Below the pieces are notes generated by a model, which worked only from the letters and a program-made list of their open reading frames with translations, was not told the origin of the DNA and ran no database searches. A program made the position numbers and the translations under genes. Below, in pieces: positions 41,125-49,036 of a DNA stretch of 64,000 nt (positions are counted from its first letter, which is position 1; every line of letters starts with the position of its first letter). This DNA comes from Streptomyces sp. SID13031. Its GTDB lineage: Bacteria > Actinomycetota > Actinomycetes > Propionibacteriales > Kribbellaceae. Location of the stretch: the NCBI RefSeq assembly GCF_010548305.1, contig NZ_JAAGLV010000023.1:1-64000 (forward strand), written 5' to 3'.

Positions 41125-42888
41125 ATGTCTGCAGCCCACTTCGAGGTCCGCTCCCCCGACACGGGCATCTGCCGGACCGGCACGGTGTCCGCGGCCACGA
41201 CCGTCACCGAGCTCCCCACCAACGAGCCCGGCGTGCTCCGGTACGAGATCATCGCCGCCGACCTGGCCACCGAGCCGGTCCGGATCCGGTGGACCTGGCC
41301 GGTCGATTCCGCGGCCACGCTGTGGCAGGCGATCCAGGGCACCCACCGCACACTGCCGACCGACTGGGGTTCGCATCGCGACATCCGGTCGGTGCGCTCC
41401 GCGCCCGTCGCATCCTTTGTCGACCTCGACGACACGAGCCCCTGTACCGTCTCGCTGTCGTCGTCCGTGCGCGGCGGGGACTTCGCGATCGGGGTGAACG
41501 AGGAGAGCGCGGAGCAGCTGTTCCAGCTCGCGATCGACGATGTCGAGCCGGTCGACGGCGTCCATCGCTTCACCTTGCGGATCGACCTGCGCGGCCTGCA
41601 TTTCGCCCGGGCGCTGGAGGAGGTCACCGACACCTGGGCGGCCGAGCTCGGCGATCGGGTCACGCCGGTGCCGGAGCTCGCCTACGAAGCGATGTACTCG
41701 ACCTGGTACAGCGACCACCAGCACGTCTCCGCGGAATCCGTGGAGAGCCATGCTCGCGACAGCGCGGAGTACGGGTGCCGCGCGGTGATCGTGGATGACG
41801 GCTGGCAGACCGACGACACCGCGCGCGGCTATGCGCACTGCGGCGACTGGGAGCCGACCAGCAGCACCTTTCCCGACATGGCCGAGCACGTTCGCCGCGT
41901 GCACGAGACCGGGCTGGACTACGTGCTGTGGATCGCGCCGCCGCTGATCGGCGAGCACTCGAAGGCGTGGGACCGGTTCAAGGACCACACCCTCGGGTAC
42001 GTCGACGGCCTGACCGCGTCGATCCTCGATCCGCGCTACCCGCAGGTGCGCGAGCACATCGTCGAGGCCTGCATCCGGCCGGTCCGGGATTGGGGGGTGG
42101 ACGGGCTGAAGCTCGACTTCATCGACTCCTGGGCGTGGGACGGCGCTCCTCCGGCGCTTTCTCCGGAAGGTGATTGCGCGACGGTCGACGAGGGCGTCGA
42201 GCTGGTCTTCGCGGCGATCAGCGCCGAGCTGCGGCGGCTCCGGCCGAGTCTGCTGATCGAGTTCCGGCAGAGCTATGTGAGCCCGCGGCTGTGGCAGTTC
42301 GGGACGTTCCTGCGAGCCGGCGACTGCGCGCTGGACGCGGTCGAGAACAGGGTCCGCACGGTCGACTGTCGCTTACTCGCCGGTGGTCGCGCGGTGCACT
42401 CGGACATGCTGATGTGGAACCCGGGCGCCTCGGCCGAGGCCGTCGCCCAGCAGTTCATCGGGGTGCTGTTCAGTACGCCGCAGGTCTCGGTCGAGCTGGC
42501 GCAGTTGTCGCCGGAGCACGAGCGGGTGGTGCGGTTCTGGCTCGGGTTCATGAAGGAGCACGCGGACGCGCTGCTGCACGGCGTGCTGACTCCCTCGCGG
42601 CCGGATGCGCGCTACACCCAGGTCGCCGCGGCAAGCGCTTCGACGAAGGTGGTGGCCGTTTTCGCCAACCCTGTGGTGCGTTTGAGCACGCCGTCGCCGG
42701 TGACACTGCTCGTCAACGGCAGCAGCGAACCACGCCTGTACGTCGAAGGTGCGGGCGCCAGGCCCGTTCAGCTCGTAGTGTCTGACTGCTCAGGCGTGGA
42801 GCTGACCCGGACGACGACCACGCCACCCGCCGGGCTGTGGCCGATCGAAGTACCGGTCGGTGGTTTGGCCAGGGTCGAGCAGATCTGA
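41125..42888 (+). CDS. GH36-family glycosidase, probable alpha-galactosidase
   Basis: 587 residues. The N-terminal beta-supersandwich is followed by a TIM barrel: LAYEAMYSTWYSDHQHVSAESV, AVIVDDGWQTDD, GLDYVLWIAPPLIG, GVDGLKLDFIDSW (nucleophile Asp of KxD), and RTVDCRLLAGGRAVHSDMLMWNPG (acid/base region). This order is that of GH36/clan GH-D. The substrate is likely an alpha-galactoside. No signal peptide is seen, so it acts on imported sugar. An in-frame GTG at 41119 is possible. The LacI gene follows at once, TGATG overlap. Confidence 0.88.
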   Translation: MSAAHFEVRSPDTGICRTGTVSAATTVTELPTNEPGVLRYEIIAADLATEPVRIRWTWPVDSAATLWQAIQGTHRTLPTDWGSHRDIRSVRSAPVASFVDLDDTSPCTVSLSSSVRGGDFAIGVNEESAEQLFQLAIDDVEPVDGVHRFTLRIDLRGLHFARALEEVTDTWAAELGDRVTPVPELAYEAMYSTWYSDHQHVSAESVESHARDSAEYGCRAVIVDDGWQTDDTARGYAHCGDWEPTSSTFPDMAEHVRRVHETGLDYVLWIAPPLIGEHSKAWDRFKDHTLGYVDGLTASILDPRYPQVREHIVEACIRPVRDWGVDGLKLDFIDSWAWDGAPPALSPEGDCATVDEGVELVFAAISAELRRLRPSLLIEFRQSYVSPRLWQFGTFLRAGDCALDAVENRVRTVDCRLLAGGRAVHSDMLMWNPGASAEAVAQQFIGVLFSTPQVSVELAQLSPEHERVVRFWLGFMKEHADALLHGVLTPSRPDARYTQVAAASASTKVVAVFANPVVRLSTPSPVTLLVNGSSEPRLYVEGAGARPVQLVVSDCSGVELTRTTTTPPAGLWPIEVPVGGLARVEQI

Positions 42889-43934
42889 TGGTTGACGTGG
42901 GGGGCTCGATGGCAGGCGAGAAGAAGCGGCCGGTACGCCGGACGACCGTGGCCGACGTGGCCAAGCTGGCCGGCGTCTCGGCGATGACAGTGTCCAACGT
43001 GCTCAATGCGCCGCACCGGGTCAGCGACCCGACCGTACGGACCGTGCAGGCCGCGATCGACGAGCTCGGCTACACCCCGAACCACGCGGCTCGCGCGTTG
43101 TCGTCGGGGCGCAGCCAGGTGATCGGGTTGCCGCTCTATCTCGAGGACGAAACCTTCAGCGACCAGAACCCGGGGCTGGGCGGATTCCTGCACGGCCTGC
43201 TCGGCGGGCTGGTGAAGTCGGCGGCCGTCGCCGGCTATGGCGTCCATGTGACGACGCCGACCGAGGGCGCCACCGAGATCGCGCTCTACGAGCGGCTGAT
43301 CGCGGCCCGGCAGGTCGACGCGATCGTCGTACTGGAGACGATGCCACGCGATCCGCGGCTGGAGTTCCTCAGCTCGCGAGGCTTCCCGTTCGTCGCCTTC
43401 GGGCGGACTGGGCATGACCAGCGGCAGTGCTGGGTGGACGTCGACAACGAGAAGTCGATGGCGGGAATCGCTCGCCATGTGCGCGGTACCGGACGGACCC
43501 GAGCTGCCTATCTGGCGACCGACAGCAGCCTGCCGTGGGTGCATCAGCGGCAGGACGGGTTCCTGCAGGAGTTCACCTCGCCGCATTCGATCCAGTCGTT
43601 CAGCTCACTGGACGCGGTGGCGAGCTTCGTGGAGAGCGCTCTCGACGGTGCTGATCGGCCGGATGTTTTCGTCGCCGACAACGACGCGTTCGCCGTCGTC
43701 GCGATGCGCTCGCTGCAGCGCGCCGGGGTGAAGGTCGGGCAGGACGTCGCGGTGACCGGGTTCAACGACTTCCCGTTCGCGAGCATGCTGGACACACCGC
43801 TGACGACCGCGCGAATCCCGTTGCGCGACATCGCCGCGTGCCTGTTCACCCGGGCGCTGCAGGAGATCAACGGCGACCCGGACCAGCCCGGCCACCTCGT
43901 CACCGCTCCCCTGATCATCCGCTCCAGCGCTTAA
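42888..43934 (+). CDS. LacI-family transcriptional regulator
   Basis: 348 residues. RRTTVADVAKLAGVSAMTVSNVLNAPHRVSDPTVRTVQAAIDELGYTPNHAARALSSG is the LacI HTH plus hinge. The sugar domain ends with VAVTGFNDFPFASMLDTPLTTARIPLRDIA. ATG 42888 overlaps the GH36 stop; ATG 42909 behind a G-run is an alternative start. It should bind the two matching operators in the divergent promoter region and respond to the imported sugar. Confidence 0.93.
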   Translation: MVDVGGSMAGEKKRPVRRTTVADVAKLAGVSAMTVSNVLNAPHRVSDPTVRTVQAAIDELGYTPNHAARALSSGRSQVIGLPLYLEDETFSDQNPGLGGFLHGLLGGLVKSAAVAGYGVHVTTPTEGATEIALYERLIAARQVDAIVVLETMPRDPRLEFLSSRGFPFVAFGRTGHDQRQCWVDVDNEKSMAGIARHVRGTGRTRAAYLATDSSLPWVHQRQDGFLQEFTSPHSIQSFSSLDAVASFVESALDGADRPDVFVADNDAFAVVAMRSLQRAGVKVGQDVAVTGFNDFPFASMLDTPLTTARIPLRDIAACLFTRALQEINGDPDQPGHLVTAPLIIRSSA

Positions 43935-44060
43935 CCCTTGACCCTCCCAGCTCGCCGGTCTACGCGACCGCGGGCTTGATAGGTCAGGGCCCGTCTGGCC
44001 AGCAGGTCGGCCAAGCCGTCGTCGACGCGTCGATCGGCTAGGCCGTCGAGTTCTGGGCAG

Positions 44061-44753
44061 GTGGTGAGTGAGAATGCTCGGGTGAGCAAGATCCCCAAGG
44101 CGGCGGCGTCCAACAATCGTCATACCCGGCGGTGGCCGGCCTCGCTGGCGGTGATCGTCGCGCTCGGGCTGCAGCTCGCAGTACCGGCGCAGGTGCTGGA
44201 GGCGCCGCGCTGGATCATGCCCGCGATCGGGGCGGCGCTGCTGGTCCCGCTGATCTGGACGAACCCGTTCCACCTGCGCCGGGACGAGGCCTGGCTGCGG
44301 TGGGTCGAGCTCGCGCTGCTGGCCGTACTGGTCGCGGTCAACGCGATCTACCTGACCAGCCTGATCGTCCTGCTCGCCTCCGGGGACACCGTGGACGGCG
44401 AGGTGCTGGTGAAGGCCGCGCTGCTGATCTGGGTGACGAACGTGGTCGCCTTCGCGCTCTGGTACTGGGAGATCGACCGGGGCGGGCCGTTCGCGCGGAT
44501 GCCCGAGCACGAGCACGAGGAAGAACGGGCCGATCTGCTCTTCCCGCAGATGACGGTGGATCTCCCCGGCTGGGAGCGCTGGCTGCCCGGTTTCACCGAC
44601 TACCTCTTCGTCGCGTTCACGGCCTCCACCGCGTTCAGCCCGACCGACACGATGCCGCTCACCGCGCGGGTGAAGACCCTGATGGGGATCCAGTCCGCGA
44701 TGGCGCTGCTCACGATCGCGGTCGTCGCCGCGCGCGCCGTCAACGTGCTCTGA
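44061..44753 (+). CDS. DUF1345-like integral membrane protein
   Basis: 230 residues with about five hydrophobic segments (SLAVIVALGLQLAV, IMPAIGAALLVPLIW, ELALLAVLVAVNAIYLTSLIVLLASG, LIWVTNVVAFALWYWEID, and the last two). DYLFVAFTASTAFSPTDTMPLTARVKTLMGIQSAMALLTIAVVAARAVNVL resembles the final part of DUF1345 proteins. Function unknown. Several nearby GTG codons (44061, 44064, 44082) are possible starts. Confidence 0.7.
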   Translation: MVSENARVSKIPKAAASNNRHTRRWPASLAVIVALGLQLAVPAQVLEAPRWIMPAIGAALLVPLIWTNPFHLRRDEAWLRWVELALLAVLVAVNAIYLTSLIVLLASGDTVDGEVLVKAALLIWVTNVVAFALWYWEIDRGGPFARMPEHEHEEERADLLFPQMTVDLPGWERWLPGFTDYLFVAFTASTAFSPTDTMPLTARVKTLMGIQSAMALLTIAVVAARAVNVL

Positions 44754-44937
44754 CCTGTCAGGTGTGCCCCCCAGCTCTCTACAAGTCGTCACCCGTTGTC
44801 CTCGTCTTGTCCCCCGCTGTCCCCGGCCTGTCCAGCTGACGACTACCCCCTCGACTCTCATGTAATGAGTGTGAAAGGGTTATGCCCATGTACAGGCTCC
44901 CGACCGGGGAGGCTGGGAAGCAAGGGTCGGAGGTGGG

Positions 44938-45969
44938 ATGGGGATGGCGCAGGACGCTGCCCAGAACGCAGCACGGACCAAGTCCGTCGGGCTGGGGTTC
45001 GCTGTGTTCTCGGCGCTCACTTTCGGCGGGTCGGGGCCTTTCGCGAAGGCGCTGATCGAGGCCGGGATGTCGCCCCAACAGGCAGCCTGGCTGCGGATTC
45101 TCGGCTCCGCCGTGCTCCTCGTCCCGCTGGTACTGATCTTCCGCGGCCGCGTCGGACTGCGCGCCGTGCGGGCCTCCTGGCCGCAACTGGTGCTCTACGG
45201 CCTGACCGGGATCGCCGGTTGCCAGACGCTGTTCTTCATCGCCGCCAGCCGGCTGCCGGTCGGGATCGCGATCCTGCTCGAGTTCTCCGGCCCGGTGCTC
45301 GTCGTCGGCTGGCTGAAGTTCGGCCGCAAGGTGGCCGTGCCGAGGTCGGCCGCGCTCGGCGTCGTGATCGCGCTGGCCGGCCTCGCCATCGTGGTCGAGA
45401 TCTGGGCCGGCCTGCAGCTCGACCTGATCGGCCTGCTCTGCGGTCTGGGCGCCGCGGCCTGCCAGGCGACGTACTTCATCCTGATCGACAAGCTCACCGG
45501 CGTCGCGGATCCACTGGTGATGACGGCGGCCGGCAGCGTCGTCGGCGCGATCCTGCTGACCGCGATCTCCGCGCCCTGGGCGGTCCCGTGGCACACGCTG
45601 ACCGACACGATCGCGATCGGCCACCGATCCGCGCCGGGCTGGGTGTTCGCGACCTGGTTGATCGTGATCAGCACGGTGGTCGCCTATCTGGCCGGCGCGG
45701 CCGCGGTACAGCGACTGTCCGCGGCGATCGGTGGGGCTGTTGCCTATATCGAGGTGGTGGCGGCGAGCCTGTTCGCGTTGCTGCTGCTGAACGAGAAGCT
45801 CGAGACCAACCAGATCATCGGTGGGGTCATCGTGTTGCTGGGCGCGTTCGTCGCGCAGTCGTCGGTCGGCAAAGTCACACCGCCGGAGGTCCCCATCCCG
45901 GTGGATGATGACCTCTATGGACTCCATCGCGGTGACATCGTCGGGGCAGCTTCGGGGAACGACCGCTGA
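44938..45969 (+). CDS. EamA/DMT-family inner-membrane transporter
   Basis: 343 residues, ten helices in two EamA repeats: VFSALTFGGSGPFAKALIEAGMSPQQAAWLRI, and LSAAIGGAVAYIEVVAASLFALLLLNEKLETNQIIGGVIVLLGAF. Substrate unknown. GGAGG sits 9 nt before the second ATG (44944), which may be the true start. The gene overlaps the next one by 65 nt, an unusually long overlap that couples the exporter with an esterase. The 184-bp gap before it holds no gene. Confidence 0.85.
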   Translation: MGMAQDAAQNAARTKSVGLGFAVFSALTFGGSGPFAKALIEAGMSPQQAAWLRILGSAVLLVPLVLIFRGRVGLRAVRASWPQLVLYGLTGIAGCQTLFFIAASRLPVGIAILLEFSGPVLVVGWLKFGRKVAVPRSAALGVVIALAGLAIVVEIWAGLQLDLIGLLCGLGAAACQATYFILIDKLTGVADPLVMTAAGSVVGAILLTAISAPWAVPWHTLTDTIAIGHRSAPGWVFATWLIVISTVVAYLAGAAAVQRLSAAIGGAVAYIEVVAASLFALLLLNEKLETNQIIGGVIVLLGAFVAQSSVGKVTPPEVPIPVDDDLYGLHRGDIVGAASGNDR

Positions 45970-47395
45970 CGGGATCACTGCCTACCTAGGCATCCCGTAC
46001 GCCGCTGATCCGGTCGGACCCAAAGCCTTCCAGGCTCCCGAGCCCGTACCGGCGTGGGACGGCGTACGAGACGCGACGGCTCTCGGGTCGACGGCTCCGC
46101 AGCCACCGTACGAGCCGCCGTACGACGTCCTGCTGACGAACCCGCTGACCTCGGGGCCGGACTTCCTCAACCTCAACGTGTGGACGCCGGGCGGATCCGG
46201 GCTGCCGGTGCTCGTCTGGCTGCCCGGTGGCGCGTTCCGCAACGGGTCCAACGCGACCCCCGGGTACGACGGAACCGCGTTCGCGCGTGACGGCGTTGTC
46301 CTGGTGAGCGTCAACTACCGGCTCGGCGTCCAGGGCTTCGGCGTCATCGCGGACGCACCCAGCAACCGTGGGCTGCTCGACCAGATCGCCGCGCTGCGCT
46401 GGGTACAGGAGAACATCGTGGCGTTCGGCGGAGATCCGGAGCAGGTCACTATCGCCGGCCAGTCGGCGGGCGGGATGAGCGTCGCCACGTTGATGTCCAT
46501 CCCTTCCACGCAAGGCTTATTTCACCGCGCGATCGTGCAGAGCGGTTCGGCAACGGCCACGGCGCTAGCCGCCGACGGCGCCGTGATCACTGCCGAGGTG
46601 GCGAAGCGGCTGGGCGTGGAGTCGTCGGTGGCCGGGTTCGCCTCGGTGGCGATCGAGGAGCTGCTCGCGGTGCAACGGGTGGTCGCGTTGGAGCTGCGGC
46701 AGAACCCGGATCCGGCGCGGTGGGGTGCGACCGTGGTCAGTGCGGGCGGCGGGATCATGCCGTTCTTCCCGGTCATCGACGGTGAGCTGATCCACGAGCG
46801 GCCGATCGACGCGATCGTGGGCGGTGCCGCCGCGGGGATCGATCTGCTGACCGGCGTCACGACAGAGGAGATGCGGCTCTTCTCGATCCCTTCGGGAATG
46901 GCCGCGGCCATCACAGCCGAGGCCTTGCCAGTGCTGCTCGGGCGCCAGGGTGTCGATCCGGCGATCGTCGCGGCGTACGTCGCAAGCCGGCCCGGTCTGT
47001 CGCCGGGTGAGGTCTTCGGCGACATCGTGGGCGATGCCTTCTTCACGTTGCCGACACTTCAGCTCGCCGCTGCGCAGCGGGTGCACGCGACGGCGTACCT
47101 GTACGAGTTCGACTGGAAGTCCCCGCTGGAAGGGCTCGGGGCCTGTCATGCACTGGAGCTGCCGTTCGTGTTCGACACGCTCGCGACGGCGACGTCACCC
47201 CTGTACGGCGACGAGCCGCCGCAGGAGCTGGCTGACCGGATGCACGCGGCCTGGGTGGCTTTCGTCACGACGGGCCGGCCGAGCTGGTCGGCGTACAACG
47301 CAACCGCCCGGCCGGTGATGACGTTCGGCCTCCCCTCGCGGCTGGTGGAGAGCCCGCGAGCCTCGGAGCTCGCACTTTGGACGTCACCCCACTAA
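45905..47395 (+). CDS. Type B carboxylesterase/lipase
   Basis: 496 residues. ITAYLGIPYAADPVG opens the family; LPVLVWLPGGAFRNGS is the oxyanion hole, VTIAGQSAGGMSVA the nucleophile elbow (GQSAG), TGVTTEEMRLF contains the Glu, and GACHALELPFVFDTL the His. This is the para-nitrobenzyl esterase type; natural ester unknown. The first ATG 45905 lies inside the exporter gene; ATG 45917 is an alternative. Its 3' end overlaps the convergent AlaRS-like gene by 12 nt. Confidence 0.9.
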   Translation: MMTSMDSIAVTSSGQLRGTTADGITAYLGIPYAADPVGPKAFQAPEPVPAWDGVRDATALGSTAPQPPYEPPYDVLLTNPLTSGPDFLNLNVWTPGGSGLPVLVWLPGGAFRNGSNATPGYDGTAFARDGVVLVSVNYRLGVQGFGVIADAPSNRGLLDQIAALRWVQENIVAFGGDPEQVTIAGQSAGGMSVATLMSIPSTQGLFHRAIVQSGSATATALAADGAVITAEVAKRLGVESSVAGFASVAIEELLAVQRVVALELRQNPDPARWGATVVSAGGGIMPFFPVIDGELIHERPIDAIVGGAAAGIDLLTGVTTEEMRLFSIPSGMAAAITAEALPVLLGRQGVDPAIVAAYVASRPGLSPGEVFGDIVGDAFFTLPTLQLAAAQRVHATAYLYEFDWKSPLEGLGACHALELPFVFDTLATATSPLYGDEPPQELADRMHAAWVAFVTTGRPSWSAYNATARPVMTFGLPSRLVESPRASELALWTSPH

Positions 47396-48538
47396 TTGGA
47401 GAACCAGGTCGCGTGGGAGGCCGTGGGTCTCGTGCAGGTACTCGAAGTCGCTGTCGTCGAGCGTCTTGTGGAACCGCTCGTGGCTGAGGATCACCCGGCC
47501 GCGGTCGAGCAGGTTGCTGAACCGGATCTCCTCGTCGATCAGGATCCGGCGGACCAGGGTGAGGACCTCGCCCTGGTGGAAGTGCTCGCTGGTGTGCTCG
47601 AACAGCTCCATCGGCAGGTCGGACAGCGTCCGGGTGTCGTCGGAGCGCCAGAGCAGCGTGAGCACGCGGCGGATCAGCCGGCGCAGCACGTAGCCGCGGC
47701 CGGTGTTGGACGGGTGCACGCCATCGCCGATGATCACCATGCTCGAGCGGAGGTGGTCGATGACGATCCGCTCGTCCTCCTCGTCGAGCTTCCACAGCTC
47801 GGGGACGATCCGCCGCCAGGGCTCGAAGAGTTCGGTCTCGAAGACCGACTTCTTGCCCTCCAGCAGCATGGTCAGCCGCTCGAGGCCGAGGCCGGTATCG
47901 ATATTCTCCTGCTGCAGCGGCTCGAGTGAGCTGTCGTCGAGGCGGCGGTAGCGCATCATCACGTGGTTCCAGACCTCGACCCAGCGGTCGTCGGTGGTCG
48001 GGGTGCCCTCGGGGTCACCGTCGCCGGTCCAGACGAAGATCTCCGAGTCGGGGCCGCACGGTCCGGTCGGGCCGTTCGACCACCAGTTGTCGTCGGTGGT
48101 CAGCTCGATCGGCAGGCCGAGGTCCTGCCAGGTTCGCTGGGATTCCTGATCCAGGGGGACCTGGTCGTCGCCGCCGAAGACGGTCACGTGCAGCCGGCCG
48201 GGGTCGATACCGAAGCCCTCGGTGAGCAGTTCGTAGCCCCAGCGCAGGGTCTGCTCGGTGCCGTAGTCGCCGAACGACCAAGAGCCGAGCATCTCGAACA
48301 CCGTCAGATGGGTCGGGTCGCCCACCTCGTCGAGGTCGGTCGTGCGCAGACATCGCTGCACGCCGACGAGCCGGCGACCCAGTGGATGGGGATCGCCTTC
48401 CAGATATGGCGTCAGCGGATGCATCCCCGAGGTCGTGAACAACACCGGGTCGCCGGGTCGCGGGATGAGCGAGGATCCCGTGGTGGGGATGTGCCCGCGC
48501 CGGGTGAAGAAGTCGATGAAGGTCTGGTCGATGGTCAT
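47384..48538 (-). CDS. Stand-alone alanyl-tRNA synthetase-like catalytic protein
   Basis: 384 residues, matching only the catalytic and tRNA-recognition part of AlaRS. FIDFFTRRGHIPTTGSSLIPRPGDPVLFTTSGMHPLTPYL, FEMLGSWSFGDYGTEQ (class II motif 2), NGPTGPCGPDSEIF, NIDTGLGLERLTMLLEGKK (motif 3), and DHLRSSMVIIGDGVHPSNTGRGYVLRRLIRRVL are clear. The usual RAGGKHNDLENVG is replaced by RTTDLDEVG. Editing and C-Ala domains (~450 residues more in housekeeping AlaRS) are absent. It may charge tRNA or another acceptor, or be regulatory. Leader ORF and terminator precede it. Confidence 0.85.
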   Translation of the reverse strand: MTIDQTFIDFFTRRGHIPTTGSSLIPRPGDPVLFTTSGMHPLTPYLEGDPHPLGRRLVGVQRCLRTTDLDEVGDPTHLTVFEMLGSWSFGDYGTEQTLRWGYELLTEGFGIDPGRLHVTVFGGDDQVPLDQESQRTWQDLGLPIELTTDDNWWSNGPTGPCGPDSEIFVWTGDGDPEGTPTTDDRWVEVWNHVMMRYRRLDDSSLEPLQQENIDTGLGLERLTMLLEGKKSVFETELFEPWRRIVPELWKLDEEDERIVIDHLRSSMVIIGDGVHPSNTGRGYVLRRLIRRVLTLLWRSDDTRTLSDLPMELFEHTSEHFHQGEVLTLVRRILIDEEIRFSNLLDRGRVILSHERFHKTLDDSDFEYLHETHGLPRDLVLQLVG

Positions 48539-48587
48539 CGCGGTAGGTCCTTTGCAGTGAACTGACCAGAAAGGGAGGCCGGACAAC

Positions 48588-48619
48588 AAAAAACCGGCGA
48601 ACCGTTTCCGGTCGCCGGT
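48588..48619 (-). terminator. Intrinsic terminator in the AlaRS-like gene leader
   Basis: Arms ACCGGCGA (48593-48600) and TCGCCGGT (48612-48619) with further CC/GG pairs, loop of a few nt, followed on the minus strand by a run of six T (48588-48593). It ends 50 nt before the AlaRS-like start codon and follows the leader ORF by 16 nt, the position of an attenuator. Confidence 0.7.
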
Positions 48620-48635
48620 GGGTGTGAAGAAGATG

Positions 48636-48701
48636 TCAGGCAGCGGCAGCCGGAGAGCACGAAGCTCGTACGGCTGCTACGACACTGAACATCGGATGCA
48701 T
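48636..48701 (-). CDS. Ala-rich leader peptide (21 or 18 codons)
   Basis: ATG 48701 (or in-frame ATG 48692) opens a short ORF ending in PAAAA and stop at 48636; 7 of 18-21 residues are Ala, coded by GCA, GCC and GCT. A TAGGGT -10 box lies 7 nt before ATG 48701, suggesting a leaderless transcript. Within the ORF, GCAGCCG and CGGCTGC can form a hairpin around GAGC-GCTC, which a ribosome would disrupt. Slow Ala codons would plausibly let transcription pass the terminator. Confidence 0.6.
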   Translation of the reverse strand: MHPMFSVVAAVRASCSPAAAA

Positions 48702-48708
48702 GCCACCA

Positions 48709-48714
48709 ACCCTA
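48709..48714 (-). promoter_or_regulatory. -10 box TAGGGT of the leader transcript
   Basis: TAGGGT on the minus strand, 7 nt before ATG 48701, so the transcript would start at the start codon A. A consensus -35 is not obvious in the C/G-rich sequence upstream. Confidence 0.45.
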
Positions 48715-48719
48715 CATGA

Positions 48720-49036
48720 TCGTCACCACCCGCCCAGCCCCATCCACCCCCGCCCCATCCACCCCCGCCCCAGCCGCCCCGCCCCAGCTCGCCCCGCCCC
48801 GGCCCGCCCCGACTCGTCCCAGCCCGGCCCGCCCCAGCCCGCCGACGTCTGAGGGGTTACCCCCCCCAGTTGGTGGGTTGCCCCGCGAGATTCTGGCTAG
48901 GCAACCCGCCGTCTGGGGGGTTAACCCCTCAGACGTCGGCGGGCTGGGGCGAGGCGAGATGGGGCGGAAGCGAGGGCGAGGCGGGGCGGGAGCGAGACGG
49001 GGTGGGAGCGAGACGGGGCGAGGCGGGGCGGGAGGG
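48720..49036. other. Mirrored C-rich and G-rich low-complexity arms
   Basis: The 317-bp space between the leader promoter and the glycosyltransferase gene has no gene. Its left third is C-rich with near-repeats of CCCCGCCC and CATCCACCCC; the right third is G-rich with GGCGAGGC/GAGCGAGACGGGG repeats, and a hairpin repeat sits between. The whole stretch can pair with itself. Confidence 0.6.
48830..48951. repeat. Intergenic hairpin repeat, copy B
   Basis: The ends (48830-48859 and 48922-48951) are a perfect 30-bp inverted repeat including CAGCCCGCCGACGTCTGAGG; pairing continues inward (CCCAGTTGGTGGGTTGCC against GGCAACCCGCCGTCTGGGG) with small gaps to a loop with AGATTCT. It shares its core with copy A at 35818-35902. 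The pair argues for a dispersed family, not chance. Confidence 0.75.
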
